Source: Candidatus Hodarchaeota archaeon
Lineage (GTDB): Archaea; Asgardarchaeota; Heimdallarchaeia; Hodarchaeales; Hodarchaeaceae
Length of the DNA stretch: 9,407 bases
Direction of reading: 5' to 3'
Assembly (NCBI GenBank): GCA_016840305.1
Contig: JAEOSP010000476.1
Coordinates: 1-9,407, forward strand
Position 1 is the stretch's first letter. Every line of letters begins with the position of its first letter. Position numbers and translations under genes: made by a program. The notes beneath the pieces were generated by a model. It saw only the letters and a list, made by a program, of their open reading frames with translations, was not told the origin of the DNA and ran no database searches. Positions 1-5,439 of this stretch are shown piece after piece.

Positions 1-654
1 AAATCATTGAAAGAGGAGGTATTAGACGAGTTAAAGATTGACGTTCAATCTGCATTAGATGATTCAACGGATAAATCTCCAATTAAAGTATTCGGTCCTC
101 CGTTAGAAGTAGCAAACAATGTAATTCAAGGGCAGGAATGGTATAAAAATCGTGCAGGATGGAAAGTCAGATTTATTGCTTGGGGCATAGATCTATTTCT
201 GAAGCTAGGTCTTGGATTTTTAATCCTCGCAATTGGCTTCATTATAATGATTCTTTTCGTTCCATTGGATGAACTAATGCAAGAATTTGGTAAATGGGAA
301 ACAAATTCATTTGAATTCATTTTATCAACTTCTAAAGGACAATTGGTGACTATTTTATCATTCCTTGTTATCTTACCTGCTACTACAGTCTTTTTATTGT
401 ATAACATTGTTTTAGAATATTATTTCAGTGCTACGGTAGGTAAAAAGCTTTTTGGTCTCGTCGTTGTCGATCATTCAGGTTTAAAAATGCAGGGAAGACA
501 AGTAATCATTCGTAATCTATCAAAAATTGTACTAGGAGAGTTTTTAATTCTTGATACTGTTCTTGGAATGATTTTAGAGCGTCAAACGCCTGAAAGAACA
601 CACTATCAAAGAGGCCTTGATATTTTGGCAGAAACTATTGTAATTAAGGTGTAA
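1..654 (+). CDS. RDD-family membrane protein with HAAS-like N-terminal segment (5' partial)
   Basis: Integral membrane protein of the RDD family; the molecular role of most RDD proteins is unknown. The frame is open from the first base. A TTG at 7 is possible but has no visible ribosome binding site, so the real start probably lies outside the window. Counting from that TTG, residues 1-45 (DELKIDVQSAL, then FGPPLEVANNV) resemble the HAAS segment found at the N-terminus of membrane proteins paired with PadR-type regulators. The RDD domain begins near residue 54 with R-F-I-A-W-G-I-D, continues with the conserved GKKLFGLVVVD and RQVIIRNLSK blocks, and has hydrophobic segments at about 57-85, 112-140 and 172-190. 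The expected final R-x-x-H-D-x-x-A block appears only in degenerate form (ERTHYQRGLDILAET). The following flavodoxin gene starts 39 bases downstream and may be co-transcribed. Domain assignment is firm, function unknown. Confidence 0.8.
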   Translation, partial: KSLKEEVLDELKIDVQSALDDSTDKSPIKVFGPPLEVANNVIQGQEWYKNRAGWKVRFIAWGIDLFLKLGLGFLILAIGFIIMILFVPLDELMQEFGKWETNSFEFILSTSKGQLVTILSFLVILPATTVFLLYNIVLEYYFSATVGKKLFGLVVVDHSGLKMQGRQVIIRNLSKIVLGEFLILDTVLGMILERQTPERTHYQRGLDILAETIVIKV

Positions 655-693
655 ATGGACAGTTGATTTGGAAAACAGGAGAAGTTAATAGAA

Positions 694-1200
694 ATGAGTG
701 AAACAATATTAGTTTACGCAACACGGTTTGGAGCAACGACAGAAACCGCTAAAGAAATTATAAAGGTGCTTAATGACAAATTCAATGTTGAAGTTGACAT
801 GGTTAATCTAAAAGATGAAAAAACGAAAGATTATGATATCTCTAATTATGACAATATAATCCTAGGAGTTAGTTATGCTAAATTCAACTGGGCTAAAGAA
901 GGAAAGAGTTTTCTGCAAAGAAATAAAGAGATATTGGATGATAAAAAATTATTTGTTTTTATATCCTCAGGTAGATGTGGAGGGGCATGGAAATCAAAGA
1001 ATTACAAAAAATACGAAGAGCTTCAGAAGAAGTTTATAGATAATAAACTTGCAAAATTAGGTTTGCAATTCACTTCACGAAGGGCATTTGGAGGATATTA
1101 TATAAATCAACCACCTGAAAAAGCGGAAACTCGTGACTGGGATATGATCCGTTCTTGGGCTGAGGAAATCGGCCAGATTATAGCTAATCCTCAGCCATAA
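694..1200 (+). CDS. Flavodoxin-domain protein (HemG/Flavodoxin_5-like)
   Basis: Probable soluble FMN-binding electron-transfer protein of 168 residues. The N-terminal ILVYATRFGATTETAKEI (residues 5-22) is a beta strand followed by the FMN phosphate-binding loop (T10 to T18) and first helix of flavodoxins. YDNIILGVSYAKFNW (52-66) and the ISSGRCGG loop (90-97) sit where the isoalloxazine-binding loops occur, and the C-terminal W149-D-M-I-R-S-W-A-E-E-I helix matches the closing helix of this subfamily. The layout recalls protoporphyrinogen oxidase HemG and its uncharacterised archaeal relatives, but no heme genes are nearby, so HemG function should not be assumed. The ATG is preceded by GGAGAAG (678-684) nine bases upstream. 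Its stop lies six bases from the stop of the convergent ICMT gene. The redox partner cannot be read from context. Confidence 0.85.
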   Translation: MSETILVYATRFGATTETAKEIIKVLNDKFNVEVDMVNLKDEKTKDYDISNYDNIILGVSYAKFNWAKEGKSFLQRNKEILDDKKLFVFISSGRCGGAWKSKNYKKYEELQKKFIDNKLAKLGLQFTSRRAFGGYYINQPPEKAETRDWDMIRSWAEEIGQIIANPQP

Positions 1201-1206
1201 TTACCT

Positions 1207-1728
1207 CTACACTTGTCTTTCTTTTGATATTTTAATCATAAATGAAGATAATTTCGGAATCCATCTTGAGACTTTCTTCTTGTATTCCACATATTCTTTT
1301 CCAAGTATTTTTTCAAGTTCTCTTTCTTCGTAAGAAGCTACTTTATCATAAAGGAGAACAGAAATAACCCACGGAATGATGGAAACTAAAGACATCGTTA
1401 ATAAGACAAACGCGAGTTTTATAAGTAAAATGCTAAGATACATGGGATGGCGTATATAGGAAAAGACACCATTTGTCACTAGACTCGATGAATCTTTCGG
1501 ATGGTCAAAAATATCCTTGTGAGACGACATTCCGAGCTTAACAGACAAAATTGTTATAAATAAGAATAATACCAATCGAAGTAACAAGTTGTTGTTTTTT
1601 GTTAATCCTATGCTGATATGAAATAGGAATGAATCTAAAATCCATATTGTGATGAATAAGATCGCACAAAAAATCATAATAACGTGCGCTTGTGGGTGTT
1701 CATCACCAATACCGTGTCTTACTTCCAA
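1207..1728 (-). CDS. Isoprenylcysteine carboxyl methyltransferase / PEMT-like membrane methyltransferase
   Basis: A 173-residue polytopic membrane protein of the ICMT/PEMT superfamily, which uses S-adenosylmethionine to methylate membrane-embedded substrates (prenylcysteine carboxylates, phospholipid head groups or other lipids). The signature is clear: VTNGVFSYIRHPMYLS (84-99) with R93-H94-P95-x-Y97, and near the C-terminus YEERELEKILGKEYVEY and RWIP, with the E134-E135 pair expected for cofactor binding. Hydrophobic segments lie at about 15-38, 47-66, 96-114 and 115-130. The start is TTG: no in-frame ATG is near, and AAGGTGTGA on the minus strand (1740-1732) is a strong Shine-Dalgarno at correct spacing. 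It is the third gene of the leftward operon, 26 bases after the winged-helix gene. The real substrate is unknown; in archaea, lipid modification is as plausible as protein modification. Confidence 0.82.
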   Translation of the reverse strand: MEVRHGIGDEHPQAHVIMIFCAILFITIWILDSFLFHISIGLTKNNNLLLRLVLFLFITILSVKLGMSSHKDIFDHPKDSSSLVTNGVFSYIRHPMYLSILLIKLAFVLLTMSLVSIIPWVISVLLYDKVASYEERELEKILGKEYVEYKKKVSRWIPKLSSFMIKISKERQV

Positions 1729-1754
1729 CTTTCACACCTTATTACTTTTGCTAC

Positions 1755-2090
1755 TTACTCGATAGTTTTTATTAGTTTTTTCAACGTTTGTATATAGATT
1801 CTGAAAGCAACCGTCCCTTCTTTAGTAATTTCAACAATTGTTAACGGACGCCAGGAGATTGCTTTTCGGATTGCTACATAACCCATTTTTTTGAGTTTTT
1901 TCAGATGATGATCTAGATTGCCAGGTGTTAATTGTAGTAATTTATAGAGTTCAGTAAAGCCAACACTTCTATGAATGTAGAGAAAAAACATAATACTAAA
2001 ACGAGGTTGTTTTGCTAATGCCTCACTCTTACGGAGAATAATGTGATGTGAAACTAAATCATTATTTTCCATTTTTTTTTCAATGGCCAT
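1755..2090 (-). CDS. Winged-helix transcriptional regulator (HTH_34 / MarR-like)
   Basis: Small DNA-binding protein of 111 residues that is essentially one winged helix plus a C-terminal dimerisation helix. R30-Y38 (RFSIMFFLY) is helix 1. FTELYKLLQLTPGNLDHHLK (45-64) forms the helix-turn-helix, with the T-P/D-G-N-L-x-x-H-L-K-K-L pattern typical of the HTH_34 'winged helix DNA-binding' family. GYVAIRKAISWRPLTIVEIT (70-89) is the wing, and 91-110 a terminal helix. Its ATG overlaps the stop of the upstream membrane-protein gene (TAATG), so the two are translationally coupled. I infer that it binds the TCTGTA/TACAGA palindromes in the divergent promoter region and controls both its own operon and the ABC exporter. 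No sensor domain is visible, so a signal may come through the partner membrane protein or a directly bound ligand. Confidence 0.88.
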   Translation of the reverse strand: MAIEKKMENNDLVSHHIILRKSEALAKQPRFSIMFFLYIHRSVGFTELYKLLQLTPGNLDHHLKKLKKMGYVAIRKAISWRPLTIVEITKEGTVAFRIYIQTLKKLIKTIE

Positions 2091-2731
2091 TAGACTTTCC
2101 CATCGAGAATTTTCCTAGCAATGTGTAGCGAATATAAACCTCCTGACATAAAACTGATAGCAAAACTAATCGCTATTGCTATATGCGCCAAAGGCAAATC
2201 TATTACTGATAATGCAACGAGAGGAACAGATGAGACAAATAGAATGAATCCAGTAACTAAAAGTTCTTTATAACTTCCATGACTCTTCTGTAATACGAAA
2301 TATGAGATTATTAAGCCAAAGCTGCCTGCTACTAAATATGCTACCATGGTAAATGGTTCTGGTATATATTTGGGAAGAATAAATAATATGAACCAAGTAA
2401 AACCTATGATTAAACCATGATAACGACTAGTAACCGAGGAATCAACAACTTCCTTCTGTTTTGAAAAGGTCAAACTTGGGAGTGAGATGAAGATGTATAA
2501 TGTAAGACCTAACCCAAGTACTAAAAATAAGCTAGTGGCTAAGAGTTGAATGAAATCTGCTTCTAAATTGAATATTATGGCTAATTGAATACTATAGACA
2601 TATAAAGTCATTGTAAATGGTAACAAAATTCCCCAAATTATTAGTACTTTACCCCATGCCTTACGATGCAGATAATCTGAATATCTATCTATAATCAAGA
2701 TAGTTTCATTCAATTTTTCATAATTGTCCAT
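2090..2731 (-). CDS. Six-helix integral membrane protein of unknown function
   Basis: A 213-residue protein I do not recognise. A cytosolic N-terminal segment of about 25 residues (DNYEKLNETI, charged, helical) is followed by six predicted membrane helices at about 28-50, 56-83, 105-124, 127-148, 155-178 and 182-203, then a short charged tail ending in ARKILDGKV. The longer frame opens with an ATG at 2743, but GGTG at 2741-2738 followed six bases later by ATG at 2731 fits a Shine-Dalgarno plus start, so I chose 2731. It is the first gene of a leftward operon, and its stop overlaps the winged-helix regulator start. Coupling of a small cytosolic regulator with a membrane protein suggests signal sensing or sequestration at the membrane, but that is inference. 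No catalytic motif is visible. Confidence 0.78.
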   Translation of the reverse strand: MDNYEKLNETILIIDRYSDYLHRKAWGKVLIIWGILLPFTMTLYVYSIQLAIIFNLEADFIQLLATSLFLVLGLGLTLYIFISLPSLTFSKQKEVVDSSVTSRYHGLIIGFTWFILFILPKYIPEPFTMVAYLVAGSFGLIISYFVLQKSHGSYKELLVTGFILFVSSVPLVALSVIDLPLAHIAIAISFAISFMSGGLYSLHIARKILDGKV

Positions 2732-2757
2732 AGTTAACACCATATGGCTTGTACACT

Positions 2758-2770
2758 CAAATTTATTTAA
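2758..2770 (-). promoter_or_regulatory. TATA-like box for the leftward membrane protein-regulator-ICMT operon
   Basis: Read on the minus strand this segment is AAATAAATTTGAG-like, with TTAAATAAAT immediately around it. That is a plausible archaeal TATA element about 30-40 bases upstream of the start at 2731. It sits 13 bases downstream, in the sense of transcription, from the palindrome at 2784-2796. No experimentally supported start site is known. Confidence 0.4.
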
Positions 2771-2783
2771 CTTATGATGTTTC

Positions 2784-2796
2784 TCTGTATTACAGA
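2784..2796. promoter_or_regulatory. Operator-like palindrome, copy 1 (TCTGTA-T-TACAGA)
   Basis: A perfect 13-bp inverted repeat, TCTGTATTACAGA, with a one-base centre at 2790. It lies directly upstream of the TATA-like box of the leftward operon. Two related copies occur at 2875-2889 and 2894-2910, next to the divergent promoter. The symmetry fits a dimeric winged-helix protein, most simply the one encoded at 1755-2090. Confidence 0.65.
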
Positions 2797-2874
2797 ATTT
2801 TCATTTTTCCAAAGTTTTTTGTCAATAATCATCAGAAGCGATTTCTTTTCACTAAAATAACAGTTGAAAATCAA

Positions 2875-2910
2875 TTCTGCAATACAGAACTCATTTCTGT
2901 GTTACAGAAA
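2875..2910. promoter_or_regulatory. Two tandem operator-like palindromes, copies 2 and 3
   Basis: Copy 2 (2875-2889, TTCTGCAATACAGAA) has five-base perfect outer arms and an imperfect core. Copy 3 (2894-2910) is TTTCTGT-GTT-ACAGAAA with seven-base perfect arms. Their centres are 20 bp apart, close to two helical turns, so two dimers would sit on the same face. Copy 3 ends ten bases before the TATA-like box of the ABC gene, a position suited to activation, or to repression by blocking TFB contact. Both share the CTGTA/TACAG core of copy 1. Confidence 0.65.
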
Positions 2911-2920
2911 TTAGACCTAT

Positions 2921-2930
2921 CTTAAAAATA
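2921..2930 (+). promoter_or_regulatory. TATA-like box for the ABC exporter operon
   Basis: CTTAAAAATA is an AT-only hexamer-plus segment at a typical archaeal position. Transcription would begin about 25 bases downstream, near 2955, giving a leader of roughly 20 bases that contains the ribosome binding site GGTGA at 2964-2968, eight bases before the ATG at 2977. That GGTGA also supports 2977 as the true start of the interrupted ATPase gene. Confidence 0.45.
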
Positions 2931-2976
2931 TCAAAATTATTAGCTACTCAAATTCATTCTATTGGTGAATTCAAAA

Positions 2977-3927
2977 ATGACTGCAATAACTGTTAAAAAT
3001 TTAAGAAAAAATTACGGTCCAATCGAGATAGTGAAAGGAGTTGATTTAGCTATCAAAGAAGGGGAATTTTTTTCTCTTATGGGACCTAATGGATAAGGAA
3101 AAACGACTCTAACATCTATCATTGCTGGAACGAACCCTTCCACTAGTGGAACAGTAAAAATTCATGGCTATGATATTTCAGCTAAGTCAGACATGGTTAA
3201 ATCATTTATTGGGTATGTTCCTCAAGAAAATTTTTCGTGTCCTCATTTAACTGGTAGAGAAAATCTTATTTATTTTGCCAAACTTGCTGGTTTAAATCCC
3301 TCAACAGCAAAAAAATGGGTAGATGAGCTATTAGAGATGATGGGGTTACTAAAAGATGCAAATAAGAGAGTCTCCCAATATAGTGGAGGCATGCGTAAAC
3401 GGCTTGAAGTAGCAACAGCACTTGTACCAGATGTTAAAGTAATAATTTTAGATGAACCCACAACAGGATTCGACCCAACTGTCAGAAAGGAATTTATGGG
3501 GTTATTATTGGATATTAATCAAAGAGGTACAACAATTTTTCTCGTTACCCACATTGGAGAAGATGCAGAAGTCGCTAAAACCGTGGCTTTTATGAATAAT
3601 GGTCAAATTATTGTGCAAGAAACTCCAAAAGAATTGAAAAATAAATATAAGAAACTCAATACCTTACACATTACAACTTCTGTGATTACACCAAGAGTCT
3701 ATAAGATTCTCCAGCAGTTCAATACTAATGGGAAGTTGATACAAACAGATGAAGGGTTTAAAGTCTATTGCGAAAAGCCTGAAGAGATTATACCCTTAAT
3801 TATAAAGAATCTCGGAGAACTTGGTTGCAAAGTAACTAGAATCGAAATGAGCCCACCTTCACTTGAGGATATATTCTTTATTCTTACTAAACGAGACTTG
3901 AAGAATGGAATGGAGGAAAAAAAATGA
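2977..3927 (+). pseudogene. ABC-2 type exporter ATPase interrupted by in-frame TAA in Walker A
   Basis: ATP-binding subunit of an ABC-2 exporter of the drug/antibiotic-resistance type, expected to power the permease encoded next. From the ATG at 2977 (GGTGA Shine-Dalgarno at 2964-2968) the frame encodes 316 positions with every ABC hallmark: Walker A GPNG-stop-GKTT (36-44), Q-loop YVPQ (80-83), signature YSGGM (135-139), Walker B VIILDE (155-160), D-loop GFDP (164-167) and switch His192, followed by a C-terminal extension of about 90 residues common in these exporters. Codon 40 (3094-3096) is TAA where Ser or Ala is expected; TCA to TAA is a single change. The rest of the frame is intact. Restart at Met73 (3193) would lack Walker A and has no ribosome binding site. 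It is therefore a recent nonsense mutation, a sequencing or assembly error, or readthrough. The stop overlaps the permease start (ATGA). Confidence 0.85.
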
Positions 3928-4694
3928 ATCAAATTTATGCTTCTTTTACAAAAACATTTAGAGAACTTCTAAGAGATAAAGTAATTCTAGGATCTACATT
4001 TGGTATCCCTTTTCTATTCTTAGTATTATTTCCTATTATTATGTTTAGAGATGTTCCTCAAGAGATTCTGCCAACTTTCAAAGGTATGAATACTCTTGCG
4101 CAAATTGCTCTCATGATCATGGTTGGTGGAATGTCCAATTTAGCTGGTTCAATTGTTGGCGACAGAGAACGTGGCCTTTATCGAAAGCTTGCTTCTATGC
4201 CAGTAAGGCCTTTCAAAGAGGTTTTAGGAAGAATTTTTGCTACATTGGTGTTTACATTTTTTGGCGCAGCATTATTTCTCCTGGTAGGCTATCTTCTCGG
4301 AGCATCGTTTTTAGTTGACATAATAACTCTATCTGGAGCTATTTTCTTTTATTTACTTCTGTTTATAGCGTCTGTAGGAATAGGTTTAATTATAGCATCA
4401 TTAGTCGATGGAGAATCAGCTGCTACACATTTAGGTATTGGAATAAGTTTGTCAATGTTTTTCCTTGGAATTGGAATGCCTTACTCGCAATTACCTAGGG
4501 AATTGCAGATTTGGTCTAGGATTAACCCGTTATCTTCCGCATTTGCTCCGATTATATCTCTATTAGAAGGAGAACAAATATTGGGTTATAATCCCTTCAC
4601 AATCGTTCAAATCACCTTAATTATTATCTTATCTTTACTAATAGTTACAATTGGAGTATTTCTCTATTCAAAAATTGCCTGGAGTAAAAGATAG
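3924..4694 (+). CDS. ABC-2 type exporter permease
   Basis: Membrane subunit of an ABC-2 exporter, 256 residues, the usual length of the family. Six hydrophobic segments are seen at about 21-41, 58-78, 105-127, 138-160, 170-186 and 228-248. Between the second and third lies the coupling-helix region DRERGLYRKLASMPVRP (80-96), highly characteristic of ABC-2 permeases that contact a DrrA-like ATPase. LPRELQIWSRINPLSSA (190-206) matches the conserved 'P..l..i...nPl' block before the last helix. The ATG overlaps the ATPase stop (ATGA) and has GGAGG at 3912-3916, seven bases upstream, so it can be translated even if the ATPase is broken. The substrate is unknown; drugs, lipids or peptides are all possible. 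Its frame is intact, which favours an error or a very recent mutation in the ATPase. Confidence 0.92.
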   Translation: MNQIYASFTKTFRELLRDKVILGSTFGIPFLFLVLFPIIMFRDVPQEILPTFKGMNTLAQIALMIMVGGMSNLAGSIVGDRERGLYRKLASMPVRPFKEVLGRIFATLVFTFFGAALFLLVGYLLGASFLVDIITLSGAIFFYLLLFIASVGIGLIIASLVDGESAATHLGIGISLSMFFLGIGMPYSQLPRELQIWSRINPLSSAFAPIISLLEGEQILGYNPFTIVQITLIIILSLLIVTIGVFLYSKIAWSKR

Positions 4695-4729
4695 GATACG
4701 GTTATATAGGAAGTGAAATTAACACAGGG

Positions 4730-4765
4730 CCTCTAAACTTAGGGGTGCATCTTCCTTCTTTTTTT
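4730..4765 (+). terminator. Probable terminator after the ABC exporter operon
   Basis: CCTCTAA (4730-4736) can pair with TTAGGGG (4739-4745); the outer six pairs, one a G-U, leave a four-base loop. A pyrimidine-rich stretch ending in seven T (4759-4765) follows. The T-tract alone would suffice for archaeal RNA polymerase. The remainder of the 149-bp gap to the convergent gene holds nothing recognisable. Confidence 0.5.
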
Positions 4766-4843
4766 CTAATTATTTAAGAAGACCATCAAAGCTAAGCTGA
4801 AGTAATATAACTCATATGGAGTTACCATGATACGTTCACTGAT

Positions 4844-5374
4844 TCATTTATACTTACCTGATGCGAGAAATAGTGACATAATGACCAGAAGAATAGAAAT
4901 AATAGCTGTTATTAACGAATAAGTAGCAAACTCAGTCCATCCAGATACTGATTCTAATCGTATCCAAATAGCAAGCATTCCACCAATGGTCAAAATCCCA
5001 CTTGCTACTACTAGTATAATATGCATCTTTCCTTTATAAGTTGTCAATTCCCCTCCCTCGTCAAGAGGAAAAAAGAAAGCAACGAGTACCCCTAAGATAG
5101 AAGAAAACAATAAAATCCCTGGACCGAGGATTGAACCTACTCCATTATTTAATCCTTGATGTAGTCCTAAGAAAAAGAGAAACAATAAAACACTAGAAAC
5201 TATTATGAATCCTTGATATAGACGTTGGTTTGGTGCATTAACAGCAAATAATGAACTAATATCATTTCGGATATGGCTATAATCCTTTTCTAAAATACCG
5301 CCAACAATCCACATTGCTGTATAAACTATGGGGCTTAACATTCCGCAAATAGCTAAAATCTGGACAGTACTCAT
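4844..5374 (-). CDS. DUF998-like integral membrane protein
   Basis: A 176-residue multi-spanning protein that resembles the DUF998 family; its function is unknown. The features that suggest the family are an N-terminal helix (7-28), the loop DYSHIRNDISSLFAVNAPNQ (31-50) corresponding to the family's 'Y...iSeLg..gaP.r' stretch, a second helix pair (54-75 and 81-102) ending in FFPLDEGGE (101-109), and K-M-H at 116-118 leading into helices 118-140 and 150-171. The longer frame would begin with GTG at 5383, but that GTG is the core of AGGTGA (5385-5380), a near-ideal Shine-Dalgarno for the ATG at 5374, so I chose the shorter protein. It is divergent from the methyltransferase gene and convergent with the exporter operon, with no operon partner. 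Confidence 0.8.
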   Translation of the reverse strand: MSTVQILAICGMLSPIVYTAMWIVGGILEKDYSHIRNDISSLFAVNAPNQRLYQGFIIVSSVLLFLFFLGLHQGLNNGVGSILGPGILLFSSILGVLVAFFFPLDEGGELTTYKGKMHIILVVASGILTIGGMLAIWIRLESVSGWTEFATYSLITAIISILLVIMSLFLASGKYK

Positions 5375-5379
5375 TTCTT

Positions 5380-5385
5380 TCACCT
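5380..5385 (-). promoter_or_regulatory. Ribosome binding site deciding the DUF998-like start
   Basis: Minus-strand AGGTGA lies five bases before the ATG at 5374. It contains the GTG codon that a longest-frame caller would choose as the start, so the true start is very likely the downstream ATG. Confidence 0.7.
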
Positions 5386-5403
5386 ATTGTGATACCCTCT
5401 GTT

Positions 5404-5413
5404 CAATATATGG
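5404..5413. promoter_or_regulatory. TATA-like element in a divergent intergenic region
   Basis: CAATATATGG sits near the middle of the short gap between the leftward DUF998-like gene and the rightward methyltransferase gene. Its ATATAT core reads alike on both strands and lies about 32-35 bases from each start codon, so it could serve one or both directions. For the rightward gene this implies an almost leaderless mRNA, consistent with the lack of a clear ribosome binding site there. Confidence 0.35.
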
Positions 5414-5439
5414 TTTGAAGCTAAAAATTTAAGAAAGCT

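Noticed and set aside
126..407. Minus-strand open frame of 93 codons inside the RDD gene
   Set aside because: Antisense shadow of a recognised membrane domain, with no ribosome binding site and no family features.
694..1200. Calling the flavodoxin-domain protein HemG (protoporphyrinogen oxidase)
   Set aside because: Similarity is at the level of the fold and subfamily only, and no heme-synthesis genes are nearby.
3270..3461. Minus-strand open frame of 63 codons inside the ABC ATPase
   Set aside because: Lies antisense to the signature and Walker B region of the ATPase; a shadow.
3679..3692. TTCTGTGATTACA inside the ATPase gene, like the exporter operators
   Set aside because: The right arm lacks the CAGAA end and the spacing differs. 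It lies in coding sequence and is probably chance in AT-rich DNA.
3193..3927. ATPase starting at Met73 as a normal, shorter gene
   Set aside because: The frame upstream encodes a proper ABC N-terminus with a good ribosome binding site at 2964-2968, and the Met73 product would lack Walker A. The interrupted full-length gene explains the data better.
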